A stretch of DNA of 39,860 nt from Haloarcula argentinensis DSM 12282 (GTDB lineage Archaea > Halobacteriota > Halobacteria > Halobacteriales > Haloarculaceae). The stretch covers positions 8,592 through 48,451 of the forward strand of contig AOLX01000003.1 in assembly GCA_000336895.1 (NCBI GenBank), written 5' to 3'. How positions within the stretch are numbered: position 1 is the first letter of the stretch; each line of letters opens with the position of its first letter. The position numbers and the translations under genes were made by a program. The notes beneath the pieces were generated by a model. The model was not told the origin of the DNA. It saw only the letters and a program-made list of their open reading frames with translations, and made no database searches. Of the stretch, positions 24,435-31,892 are shown in pieces.

Positions 24435-25397
24435 ATGGACAGTCGGCTGATTGCTGTTAGTAATCAAATATTACGTGGAACAGTCGATAACCGTTTGCGT
24501 GCTTCTTGGCGGATTGTCATCGCTGTTGGCCTCACACTTGCTGGTGCTCTTGGCGGCGCACTCCTAGTACAGCAGGTCACGATACCGGACCTGTTCGTCC
24601 CGCTTGTGGCCCACCTGGGTGCCGTTCTTGCTGTTCTCGCAACAGCCGGACTGCTTGCTCGCTACATCGACCACAGACGCTTCTCTGCCTATGGATTTTC
24701 TCTCTCCCTCAGTTGGGGAATTGAAGCAGTCGTTGGTGCCACTATTGGCATCGGGCTGGTTGGCCTCGCGTTCGGCCTCGCTCACCAACGTGGCACGGTG
24801 ACTACGGTGGGAACATTCTCGACAGGCACGGCAGATACACTCCTGACGGGGCTCGGAGTCGTCCTGATTGGCTGGATATTCGTTGGGTTGTGGGAAGAAA
24901 CATTGTTCCGTGGCCTTTTTTTTAAAAACGCCGCGGAAGGATTAGCTGTTCGAGAGCTATCTCCGACGACGGCAGCATTCGGCGCGTGGCTAAGCAGTTC
25001 ACTTGTCTATGGGTTCCTTCACGGTCCACTGGGATCGAATCCAGAGGGAACCTCGTTACTGTACGCTCTGGTCATGACTTCTGTGATGGGCGGCCTGTTC
25101 GGATTGGCATATCTTCTCTCGAACGAACTCGCACTCCCAATCGGCATGCATGTAGGAATCAACTTCGGGGAGCAAAACCTCTTTTTCGGCCCTCCAGAAG
25201 GAGTTGCACCGGCCATCGTGCGGACGGAACACGCTGTGTCTGGAGCACGGCTTGAGTTCCAGTCGCTTGACCCGCTTGTTATCGTTCCAGTTTTGATCTG
25301 TGGCTATCTCCTTGTCGCAGCCTGGGCATATCTACGGGACGGGAGACTATCGATCATACGAGATACAGTAGTGAATGAATCCTATCTCGGCAAATAG
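24435..25397 (+). CDS. CPBP-family intramembrane metalloprotease
   Basis: A 320-residue protein with about eight membrane segments. All three CPBP motifs are present: motif 1 EETLFRG, motif 2 VYGFLHGP and motif 3 PIGMHVGINFGEQN (HxxxN). Glu and His residues of these motifs are thought to bind zinc or activate water within the membrane. It is therefore more likely to be catalytic than the copy at 19114. Substrates are unknown; relatives act in prenyl-protein processing or bacteriocin immunity. It lies in the R3-R4 cargo block, directly after R3. Confidence 0.82.
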   Translation: MDSRLIAVSNQILRGTVDNRLRASWRIVIAVGLTLAGALGGALLVQQVTIPDLFVPLVAHLGAVLAVLATAGLLARYIDHRRFSAYGFSLSLSWGIEAVVGATIGIGLVGLAFGLAHQRGTVTTVGTFSTGTADTLLTGLGVVLIGWIFVGLWEETLFRGLFFKNAAEGLAVRELSPTTAAFGAWLSSSLVYGFLHGPLGSNPEGTSLLYALVMTSVMGGLFGLAYLLSNELALPIGMHVGINFGEQNLFFGPPEGVAPAIVRTEHAVSGARLEFQSLDPLVIVPVLICGYLLVAAWAYLRDGRLSIIRDTVVNESYLGK

Positions 25398-25487
25398 AAA
25401 CACACTGTCGAACGATTTCGTTGGCCGCTACGTACGCTGTTGTCTTCACCCCCCACTCTACACTAGATATCTTCGGATGGGCCCGGC

Positions 25488-25664
25488 ATGGACGACTTTT
25501 CATTCCAACGCCGAATATTCGACACTACACTCTCCAGCCCTCGACAGCGAGTACTTCCAGCTTCCATAGCAGTCGCTGGCTTCGCTAGCGTGGCTCTTGG
25601 CGGGGTACTCAAATTCGGGTTAGCCAAGCCGCCGAAAACAGTGCTGCGGAGAATAAGACTGTAG
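25488..25664 (+). CDS. 58-residue single-span membrane protein (putative)
   Basis: ATG 25488 opens a frame with MDDFSFQRRIFDTTLSS, a hydrophobic span VLPASIAVAGFASVALGGVL and a basic end KPPKTVLRRIRL. The length and shape are typical of small membrane proteins. It ends 8 bases before the convergent gene at 25673. No family is recognised. Confidence 0.4.
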   Translation: MDDFSFQRRIFDTTLSSPRQRVLPASIAVAGFASVALGGVLKFGLAKPPKTVLRRIRL

Positions 25665-25672
25665 ATTAGCTG

Positions 25673-26575
25673 TTAGCTCGTGGCCGCACGGGCATCATCA
25701 AGCCATCCTGGTTCGCGCACTTGAGTGGATCCGATATCTGTGATTTCTCCCGATCGTGTAACGGTGATTACCTCACCGCCATCCTCAAGCACAACTCGAT
25801 ACGAGAACTCCTTGAGAACGCCTTGGTCGGACACGACAGCCTCGAATTCGAACGATCGGAACGAGTCCACATCTGCGTCAAGGAACCCATCTGAGACGGC
25901 ATCAACACCACTCGCCGTATACACGTGGCCTGTCTCGGTTTCTCGATGCTCTGTCTCCATTGTCTCCAACTCGCCCAGTAGCCCTGAATCGAGGTATGGG
26001 TCGGGTCCGATATCTCGGTCGGGAACTCGATACTGTGGTTCTTGCGAGGGAAGCTCAATCCGTTCGTAACTTTCAGTACCCGTTCCGTATGCGGCCCGCC
26101 GGAAGTCCGCAGTCAAGATTTCAATCAGTGACTGATCGCTTTCGAGATCGAATGTGGCAGTAAGCGTTTCATCACTTGATGGGGCGTCCGAGCTGGTACT
26201 TTCGGCGCTATATTCCTCAGTAAATGTGAACGAGCCAGCTTCGTTGAGTCTGTCAGCATGTGCCTGGCGCAACGCCGTCGAATTGACCTCAGGCCCGAAT
26301 GCTTCATCGGGAACACCACCTTCCGCAGCCGGGTCACTTGTCCCAGCAAGTGGAGTACTATCCAGCCCGGGCAGGGCCCCAGACACGACCATGCCCCCGA
26401 TGAACACGAAGAGGCCGATGATAATCACGACACCAATTGTGCGTCGGCTAATGCCGGCACCGGACGACGCATGACCCGACACAGTCTCTTGTCCTGCAGT
26501 TTGTGCGTGTGCAGACTCGCTATGGCGAGGCTCGCCCTCGCCCTCCGAGAAAGAAGGTAATGGCACCACCGACAA
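25673..26575 (-). CDS. Membrane-anchored extracytoplasmic protein (DUF7537-like pattern)
   Basis: About 300 residues. A polar N-terminus is followed by one span (RRTIGVVIIIGLFVFIGGMV) and a long acidic exterior domain. That domain has ALRQAHADRLNEAGSFTFT and then a beta-rich region ending PGWLDDARAATS. The LRxAHxxxL...SFT pattern resembles haloarchaeal DUF7537-type lipoproteins, here with a span instead of a lipobox. The frame starts at TTG 26575 or GTG 26569, overlapping the upstream membrane gene by about 50 bases, so translation is probably coupled. Confidence 0.6.
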   Translation of the reverse strand: MSVVPLPSFSEGEGEPRHSESAHAQTAGQETVSGHASSGAGISRRTIGVVIIIGLFVFIGGMVVSGALPGLDSTPLAGTSDPAAEGGVPDEAFGPEVNSTALRQAHADRLNEAGSFTFTEEYSAESTSSDAPSSDETLTATFDLESDQSLIEILTADFRRAAYGTGTESYERIELPSQEPQYRVPDRDIGPDPYLDSGLLGELETMETEHRETETGHVYTASGVDAVSDGFLDADVDSFRSFEFEAVVSDQGVLKEFSYRVVLEDGGEVITVTRSGEITDIGSTQVREPGWLDDARAATS

Positions 26576-27050
26576 GCGAATTTGGAATCATCATCAGGAT
26601 GATGAGCGTGATGAGTTTGGTGATCTCGATTGGCCCGGAGCTGCCACCACCACCGCTGGCTGCACCACCGTCACCACCACTACCCATAACCACAGCAAGA
26701 CCGGTCCAGAGGATTGCGGCGACGATGATTCCAAAAATCGCGAAACCAATGCCGTTTGCAATGCCGCTGTTCACTGCCCGGGTCCGAATATCCCCAATTC
26801 CCGTCCCGGCAGTGGCATAGCCGATGAACGCTGCAATAACCGGACCGCTCAGGACAGCAAATGCCAAGACGACCATCGAAAGGATGCCCCCAATGATTCC
26901 GCCGCCTTCCTCACCAGCGCCAAGTTGGAGTAAGAGGACGACCCCAAGAACTCCGAGGCCAGCCCCAATGATCGCATAGTATTTGATTGCTTGAGTAATC
27001 ACTCCAGTATCCAACACGATTCCGTCACGTGCCTGCGTCTCAGCTGCCAT
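26520..27050 (-). CDS. Membrane protein with Gly-rich loop, unknown function
   Basis: A 176-residue protein from ATG 27050 with about five segments (AIIGAGLGVLGVVLLLQL, GGILSMVVLAFAVLSGPVIA, GIGFAIFGIIVAAILW, LITLIILMMIPNSL). A low-complexity loop GSGGDGGAASGGGGSSG precedes the last. A TATA-like ATTATATTAC lies just upstream (about 27063-27072). It forms an operon with the exterior protein at 25673. No known family is recognised. Confidence 0.6.
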   Translation of the reverse strand: MAAETQARDGIVLDTGVITQAIKYYAIIGAGLGVLGVVLLLQLGAGEEGGGIIGGILSMVVLAFAVLSGPVIAAFIGYATAGTGIGDIRTRAVNSGIANGIGFAIFGIIVAAILWTGLAVVMGSGGDGGAASGGGGSSGPIEITKLITLIILMMIPNSLVGGAITFFLGGRGRASP

Positions 27051-27130
27051 AGTAGCCTGTTGTAATATAATGGGTTAAGTATCAGGTTTCAGGCGCGAAA
27101 TTACCCGTCTGCCACATGTGCATTCGGGTA

Positions 27131-27306
27131 ATGAGCATCGATTCCAAGCACGGGTCCGGTCTGGAACCACGGATTACGCTCACTCACAACGAGGACAGAA
27201 CGTGGACGTGCCGCGATTTCGAAGTCAAGGAATCAGCCCAAAGGGAAACCCGCGACGAGGCATTTTAAAATCTCGATGCTATGGTAGACGCCATGGTGAA
27301 CGAGGG
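27131..27306 (+). pseudogene. HicB-like antitoxin remnant fused to repeat R4
   Basis: From ATG 27131 the frame reads MSIDSKHGSGLEPRITLTHN, then EDRTWTCRDFEVKESAQRET and RDEAF, then TAA at 27266-27268. It continues in frame as NLDAMVDAMVNE. The pattern (RITLT..EDxxWxxRD...T.DEA..NLDxMV) is that of HicB-family antitoxins. A premature stop replaces a sense codon, and the sequence then passes directly into the ORF A part of R4. No HicA gene is visible. It is a broken piece captured at the repeat edge. Confidence 0.5.
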
Positions 27307-27730
27307 TGGGATATTGGGCCGTACGTTGGCAGGTCACTTGTTGGTGATCTCGTTCGAGGCGTGAGACATGAGCTATACCGTGGAGGAACGGAAGCGAGTT
27401 CGTCGAGCTGCGAGAGCGATTTGAGAGGAGTCGCCAACTGAGTCCGCGGACGTGCTTTCGCCGAGCGCCAGTCAGTACGGTGAATGGACGCTTGATGCCG
27501 TGCTTCTGGACGCTGATGGGGTTCCTCCTGAGGTACTTCGAGAGTTAGCACTAGCCGGGTTGACATTGCAGCCGAGGCCGTCGCAAGCAGAGTACCAGCA
27601 CGTGGCAGCGACGGTGTCGGTGAGAAGAGCGCTTGCGTCTGTTGGTTAGCCAGCTACCAATACACTTTCTAACCACCATACTTTATTTCTCGATTGGTAT
27701 CTGAAACAACTGCCCGGTAAGCGTGCGTGT
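27297..27730 (+). repeat. Cassette-like repeat R4 (ORF A tail, broken ORF B, right hairpin arm)
   Basis: ERGWDIGPYVGRSLVGDLVR of ORF A is followed by ORF B. Its frame (27369-27633, MSYTVEERKRVRRAARAI) hits TGA at 27421-27423 and then continues to a normal-looking end. Only the right hairpin arm GTTGGTTAGC (27641-27650) is clear. The tail has TGCCCGGTAAGCGTGCG. Confidence 0.65.
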
Positions 27731-27738
27731 TGAGCGGT

Positions 27739-28329
27739 TCATTCGCCGGCTTCGGTCTCAGCCGGGACCTCGAATTCGAGTTGTCCGTTGAGGACGTGTG
27801 TTCGGTCGGGTAGCCCTGGCTTGACAAGTTTGACAGTGCTTTCAACGACGAATCGAACGGCCGACTCCGGCCATCGGGTGACCGGGAGGTCGATGAATAC
27901 GGTCTCGTTGGCGATCTCGCCGAACCGGTGGACTTCGACGACTGCAGCCGTCCCCTCTCGGAACAGTGATACGGATGGATGGGGTTTGTGGTCGCCCATA
28001 AACGGACCTTCGAGCGAGAGTTGTGGCGGGGTGCCGTCACCGCCCAGTGCCACAAATCGCTGTGTTAGCCACCGCAGTTCGGTATCTTCAGGGTGCGAAA
28101 TCGATGTGTGGAAATGGTTCGGCAAGGGGGCAAATCTGGGATCAACGCCCACGGTAGCCAGATCACTACCGTCTTCTCGAAATTCGAGATATTTCCCATC
28201 ATCCCGGGGATTGTCGTCGGTTTTTACTGTCGGGTCCGTGTGTTCGGTCTGCGAGGGGATAGCACTACACCCCGCAGCGGTGGTGGAGGCGGCGGTCAGG
28301 GCGGACGCGAGGAATGCGCGACGGCGCAT
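27739..28329 (-). CDS. Tat lipoprotein, unknown function
   Basis: ATG 28329 gives MRRRAFLASALTAASTTAAG followed by Cys: a twin-arginine signal and lipobox for a membrane-anchored exported protein of 196 residues. The mature part is beta-rich (TELRWLTQRFVALGGDG, then AAVVEVHRFGEIANETVFID). A TATA-like TTAATATT about 32 bases upstream (28357-28365) supports this start over the longer frame. It lies alone between R4 and R5. No family is recognised. Confidence 0.65.
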   Translation of the reverse strand: MRRRAFLASALTAASTTAAGCSAIPSQTEHTDPTVKTDDNPRDDGKYLEFREDGSDLATVGVDPRFAPLPNHFHTSISHPEDTELRWLTQRFVALGGDGTPPQLSLEGPFMGDHKPHPSVSLFREGTAAVVEVHRFGEIANETVFIDLPVTRWPESAVRFVVESTVKLVKPGLPDRTHVLNGQLEFEVPAETEAGE

Positions 28330-28504
28330 AAGTGGCGATTTCACCGGCAGCATCAGGAATATTAACAAGCTGGCATCAATCCGAACTTGAGCACTCTCCT
28401 TTGAGAAGTCAACGCGTGATTGTGCGCTGAATACGCGCTTCGTATCTTTCACTGTAGTATCATGAACTCCTGATCGGCGAGAATCTCGATGATCACTACA
28501 TTTC

Positions 28505-28780
28505 TTGAACCGACTAAATCGCTGCGAACTACTCACCCAGGGCCGACCGCTCTTCTTGGGCGTCGACGGCGAAGGCGGGGCCCACTACTGGGACAGCTAC
28601 GAGTTTGCCGTGGCCGTTGTTTCGGCTGATGGCGATGCTGAGAAAATCGAGTTGTCGGAGACGCCCTTCGAGACGCTATCGCAGTGGTGTGAGTACACTC
28701 GTTCGGAGCGTGGCTGGGATGTTGGTCCGCACGTCGGCGGGTCGTTGGTTGGTGATCTCGTTCGAGGTGTTGAGGCGTGA
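28505..28780 (+). CDS. ORF A, most complete copy, unknown
   Basis: About 91 residues from TTG 28505. The first ~15 residues may be foreign sequence at the repeat edge. The core reads FLGVDGEGGAHYWDSYEFAV, then VVSADGDAEKIELSETPFET, then RGWDVGPHVGGSLVGDLVRG. No named domain is recognised. The stop overlaps the GTG start of ORF B as GTGA, so the two are translated together. Only tails of ORF A survive in R1 and R4. Confidence 0.5.
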   Translation: MNRLNRCELLTQGRPLFLGVDGEGGAHYWDSYEFAVAVVSADGDAEKIELSETPFETLSQWCEYTRSERGWDVGPHVGGSLVGDLVRGVEA

Positions 28781-29157
28781 GCTGTACCGTGGAAGAGCGC
28801 AAGCGTGTTCGGCGGGCTGCTCGGGCGATTCAAGCAGAGCTTCCGACCGAGTCAGTGGATGTGCTTGCGCCCAGCGCGAGTCAGTACGGTGAATGGACGC
28901 TCGATGCTGTGTTACGTGGTTCGGAGGGTGTGCCGCCAGAGGTTTTGCGGGAGTTGGCGTTGGCCGGATTGACATTGCAGCCGACGCCGTCGCAGGCGGG
29001 GTACGAGCACGTGGCAGCGACGGTGTAGGTGAGCAGAAGGCTAGCCAACGAAAGTGGATATAAGGTTTGACTGTTGGTTAGTCAGTTCCACCTTCGCTTT
29101 CTGACAACCATTTATTCTTCTGTCTCCCTCCTGAATAAAGCATTCAGTAAGCGTGAA
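28550..29157 (+). repeat. Cassette-like repeat R5 (most complete unit)
   Basis: This copy holds ORF A, ORF B, the hairpin CTAGCCAAC(29041-29049)/GTTGGTTAG(29073-29081) with one G-T pair, and a diverged tail (TTTCTGACAACCATTTATTC). It defines the full unit of about 0.6 kb. Bases 29158-29331 show nothing coding. Confidence 0.7.
28777..29028 (+). CDS. ORF B, copy 5, unknown repeated small protein
   Basis: An 83-residue protein from GTG 28777, nearly identical in pattern to the 18439 copy: VEERKRVRRAARAIQAELPT, then PSASQYGEWTLDAVLRG, then GVPPEVLRELALAGLTLQ. Differences (for example GSEG for DADG) are spread through the protein and leave the frame intact. This suggests it is or was under coding constraint. 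Confidence 0.55.
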   Translation: MSCTVEERKRVRRAARAIQAELPTESVDVLAPSASQYGEWTLDAVLRGSEGVPPEVLRELALAGLTLQPTPSQAGYEHVAATV

Positions 29158-29331
29158 CAATGAAAACCAAGGAATGTACTATTTCCAAGAGATGTTTCGG
29201 TAGCCGTGCGAGATACAGGGCACGAATCCTGTAGACCGATCCGAACGGCAGGGTCATATCTCTTCGATTCTAGCTCCTGAAAACTCTTTAGTGAGCATCG
29301 ATGATTTTCAGTGAGAATGGATTCCGGTATC

Positions 29332-29691
29332 TTATCGATAGATAGCAATCGGTGAGATCGAGATGGCAGGATAGCTCATCTTGAAGCCAAAATCGGAGGC
29401 TATGGCGTCTGAAAAGTGGTGAAACGTCCCGAACTGAATACCCTCCTGGTCTTCGTTATCGTCTTCTTCGTCGTCTGGATTCTCTGTAATTGTCTCTACT
29501 CTCGCTACCACCGTACAGTTCGGTATCTCACTTGTTTCATATTTTGACAATAATTCGACTGGGTCAGTATCCAGATTGTCGTCTTGAACTAACCCCCAGA
29601 ACCAAAGCGAAGAGTCATTTTCGAACGGATGAATACGTGCTGCCAGCATCCGCATCCGTTTGTTGGTCGACTGTCGGTGCTGTCCAAACAA
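29332..29691 (-). CDS. Hypothetical acidic protein
   Basis: Up to 119 residues. An internal ATG at 29655 (MRMLAARIHPFENDSSLWF) is an alternative start. The protein has LVQDDNLDTDPVELLSKYE, then TVVARVETITENPDDEEDD, an acidic loop, and a C-terminus FKMSYPAISISPIAIYR. The composition fits haloarchaeal coding. No family is recognised. Confidence 0.45.
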   Translation of the reverse strand: MFGQHRQSTNKRMRMLAARIHPFENDSSLWFWGLVQDDNLDTDPVELLSKYETSEIPNCTVVARVETITENPDDEEDDNEDQEGIQFGTFHHFSDAIASDFGFKMSYPAISISPIAIYR

Positions 29692-29747
29692 CGGACCAGT
29701 AGATATGATACTCCAAGCACACGGTGAGTGTTCTTTTTGAATGAATT

Positions 29748-29870
29748 CCAGCCCCCTACGTTAATTACCCACAACGGTGAATCTGTAGCTATGGCCGAGT
29801 GTGCTCACTGTGGTGCTTCACCGACAACGAAGCTGCTGGTGAGTCCCACTACTGTGAGCAAAAAGCCCGT
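29748..29870 (+). pseudogene. Truncated, frameshifted copy of the zinc-ribbon gene
   Basis: PPTLITHNGESVAMAEC is shared with the gene at 20645, and the DNA is almost identical from CCAGCCCCCTACGTTAATTA. One base is missing after TGTGGTGC, so the frame leaves the zinc-ribbon sequence. Similarity ends near CACTACTGTGA. The copy has no start of its own. Confidence 0.6.
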
Positions 29871-29887
29871 CACAATGCTGGCTGACC

Positions 29888-30841
29888 TTATCGGCTCGTG
29901 CTGTTTACCACTGTGACGTTCGACTCATCGACATCGATCCGAGACGCGTTCTGAACTTCGACCACTTCCATGTCTGATTCGTCGATCTGTATTACGGCCC
30001 ACGAGTGGACGACAGTCTCCGCATCGAGATCGACGGTCAGCATGACCGTACTCCCGTTCCTGTCAGGTCGCCGGAGTTTGATATCGACGTGTCCATCGGC
30101 GGTCGCTTCCGTGACAGTCGCCTGTAGCGCGGTGGCATCTAAGTGGGTCCGAACGTTGTAGCTCGTCTGCCTGTCGGCCACGACAAGACGCTCAATCAGT
30201 TCGCGTTCGTTCTGATCTAACGCGCCAATTTCGTTGGTGTAGTTCAGGCTCACCGCCTCGATATCCGGGCGAGCAGTCCGCACATCAACTGTCTCATTGG
30301 TGAGGTCAACCGTTCCACGAACCGACGGAAGGCAGTCGTCGGCGGGCCGAACGTGAATGCCAGCGGTGTCCAGCGGCTCGTCACGTGCCGTTGACTCATA
30401 GTACTGATTCACCTGCACTTCGAGCTGGCTGTACTCACCAAGACCGGCACGGTCGTCCGTTGCTTCGACGACGAGTTCGGCTAACCTCTGTCGTCCGATC
30501 TCATCGATCTTCGCACTATCGTGGTGTGAGACCAGCGTGACGGTCACGTCTCTGACCTGATGAGTGGTGCTATTGCGGTCTGAACTGTTAAGCCGGAGGA
30601 CCCCACTGCACGTGCGGTGGGCCTGTTGCAGGGTGTATGTGCCATTCTCAGTCTGGGTCAGCGTCTTGTTGACCTGCTGGGGATGGTCTGTGTCCAGTTT
30701 TGTGATGTTCGTCTTGTTGCCGGGATCGTCTGTCGGTCCAGAAGACAGGCTGGCCCCTGTGGTGACGACGGCCCCACTGGCCACGAGCAATACAGCTGAG
30801 ATGCCGAGCGCGTACATCGCGAATCGATAGTCACGGTGCAT
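29888..30841 (-). CDS. Secreted or membrane-anchored acidic protein
   Basis: ATG 30841 (MHRDYRFAMYALG) begins a 317-residue protein with one N-terminal hydrophobic segment (ISAVLLVASGAVVTTG), which could be an uncleaved anchor. The remainder is acidic and rich in N-glycosylation sequons (NKT, NGT, NST, NET, NYT, NGS, NVT). It contains repeated beta elements such as VRGTVDLTNETVDVRTA and VMLTVDLDAETVVHSWAV. It is divergent from the operon at 31111, and the two may share control through the dyad at 31025. Confidence 0.65.
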   Translation of the reverse strand: MHRDYRFAMYALGISAVLLVASGAVVTTGASLSSGPTDDPGNKTNITKLDTDHPQQVNKTLTQTENGTYTLQQAHRTCSGVLRLNSSDRNSTTHQVRDVTVTLVSHHDSAKIDEIGRQRLAELVVEATDDRAGLGEYSQLEVQVNQYYESTARDEPLDTAGIHVRPADDCLPSVRGTVDLTNETVDVRTARPDIEAVSLNYTNEIGALDQNERELIERLVVADRQTSYNVRTHLDATALQATVTEATADGHVDIKLRRPDRNGSTVMLTVDLDAETVVHSWAVIQIDESDMEVVEVQNASRIDVDESNVTVVNSTSR

Positions 30842-31024
30842 TACGGTCACTCCATTCGTTTCGATCGTGCCGTATCATTGGTTGCTCTGGCAGCAGTCGG
30901 GCGAGGACCGGCAGGGCGACTACGGACAGCGTAGAACTGGTCCGTGTCGAGTAGGTCAGCCGTCGCCGACTGCTGTGGCCATGGCTTGTATGAAAACCCC
31001 TGTAAATCACCGTTGGAAAGGGCT

Positions 31025-31062
31025 GTGAAACACGACTGAAACGCGTTTCACAGGCGTTTCAC
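31025..31062. promoter_or_regulatory. Nested concentric dyad, likely operator
   Basis: A perfect 14-base palindrome TGAAACGCGTTTCA (31037-31050) is flanked symmetrically by GTGAAAC (31025-31031) and GTTTCAC (31056-31062). All share the centre 31043.5. It lies in the 269-base space between divergent genes, about 50 bases before ATG 31111. Four half-sites of one word suggest cooperative binding of two dimers. Confidence 0.6.
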
Positions 31063-31110
31063 GCCCTGGAAACCATCAGATTCATACTGTGGATGTTTTG
31101 AGAATGAACT

Positions 31111-31752
31111 ATGCTCCCAGTCCCTCCCTCCAGGCTGGCATTGGTGTTCTCGCTGGTCCTCCTCGGTGGCAGTCTCGCTGTCTTTGGCAGTGTCACTGGT
31201 GTCGTTCCCGATGAACCCCACGAGCTCGATATCGAGGACGGTGCCATCGTCGCCACGACCGACGGCGGGCAACAGCACGTACTGGTCAACGACATCCGCA
31301 CGGTCAACCGAATCGAGATTGCTCACGAAGACAGCTATCACGTTGTCCGCACTGTCGACCGTGCGCCCACAGCAGTAGACATACGGACGCGTCGTCGAGC
31401 GCAGCGAGTCGCCACCTCCGCTGAGACAGTCGGGAGCAACATTCCGGCAACGGACAGTGCAGTGTACGCTGTGCGTCGGATTCCAGCACGACTCTCCAGT
31501 GACCGTGCGGCAGCAATTGGGGCCACACCGAACACTTCGTTGCGGCAGACAGTTGCCCCCAATGCGTCAGCATTCACCGTTCGACAGAACGAAGATACAA
31601 TCGTCTTCGAGCGGCGCGAGTCGGGGTGGAGCGACGACCGCGTGCTTGTCATCGTGACGCCCAACGAGTCCGGAGTCCAGTACAGTGCCGTGGTCAACCT
31701 CCGTACTGAGACAGTGGAATCGCTCGTCCGGCTCAACAGAGGTGGCCTATGA
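31111..31752 (+). CDS. Membrane-anchored exterior protein
   Basis: A 213-residue protein with an N-terminal hydrophobic segment (LALVFSLVLLGGSLAVFG) and an acidic exterior part containing GGQQHVLVNDIRTVNRIEI. It ends with SGVQYSAVVNLRTETVESLV, similar in style to the C-terminus of the divergent gene product (LTVDLDAETVVHSW). It is the first gene of an operon whose stop codons overlap the next starts. No named family. Confidence 0.65.
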   Translation: MLPVPPSRLALVFSLVLLGGSLAVFGSVTGVVPDEPHELDIEDGAIVATTDGGQQHVLVNDIRTVNRIEIAHEDSYHVVRTVDRAPTAVDIRTRRRAQRVATSAETVGSNIPATDSAVYAVRRIPARLSSDRAAAIGATPNTSLRQTVAPNASAFTVRQNEDTIVFERRESGWSDDRVLVIVTPNESGVQYSAVVNLRTETVESLVRLNRGGL

Positions 31753-31892
31753 GAGACAACGGCTCGCCCCACCGCAGGACCGTCGTCCGTGATCCAATGT
31801 GGAACCCGCTGCCTGCTGCCGTCCATTACGCCGTTATCCCAGCGTGCGGGGAGTACTGCGCACTTACCACTCAATTCGGTGAAGATCAATGA
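31749..31892 (+). CDS. 47-residue protein coupled on both sides by ATGA overlaps
   Basis: ATG 31749 overlaps the stop of the upstream gene (ATGA), and its TGA overlaps the ATG of the downstream regulator (ATGA at 31889). It encodes MRDNGSPHRRTVVRDPMW, then NPLPAAVHYAVIPACGEY, then CALTTQFGEDQ. Two cysteines lie four residues apart. The exact tiling between two genes makes chance unlikely. It is soluble, with no recognised family. It could be a real peptide or serve to couple translation of the regulator. Confidence 0.55.
   Translation: MRDNGSPHRRTVVRDPMWNPLPAAVHYAVIPACGEYCALTTQFGEDQ

Noticed and set aside
27118..27441. 107-residue plus-strand frame spanning the HicB remnant and R4
   Set aside because: It mixes a wrong frame of the HicB remnant with the ORF A tail and a wrong frame of ORF B, so it is not one gene.
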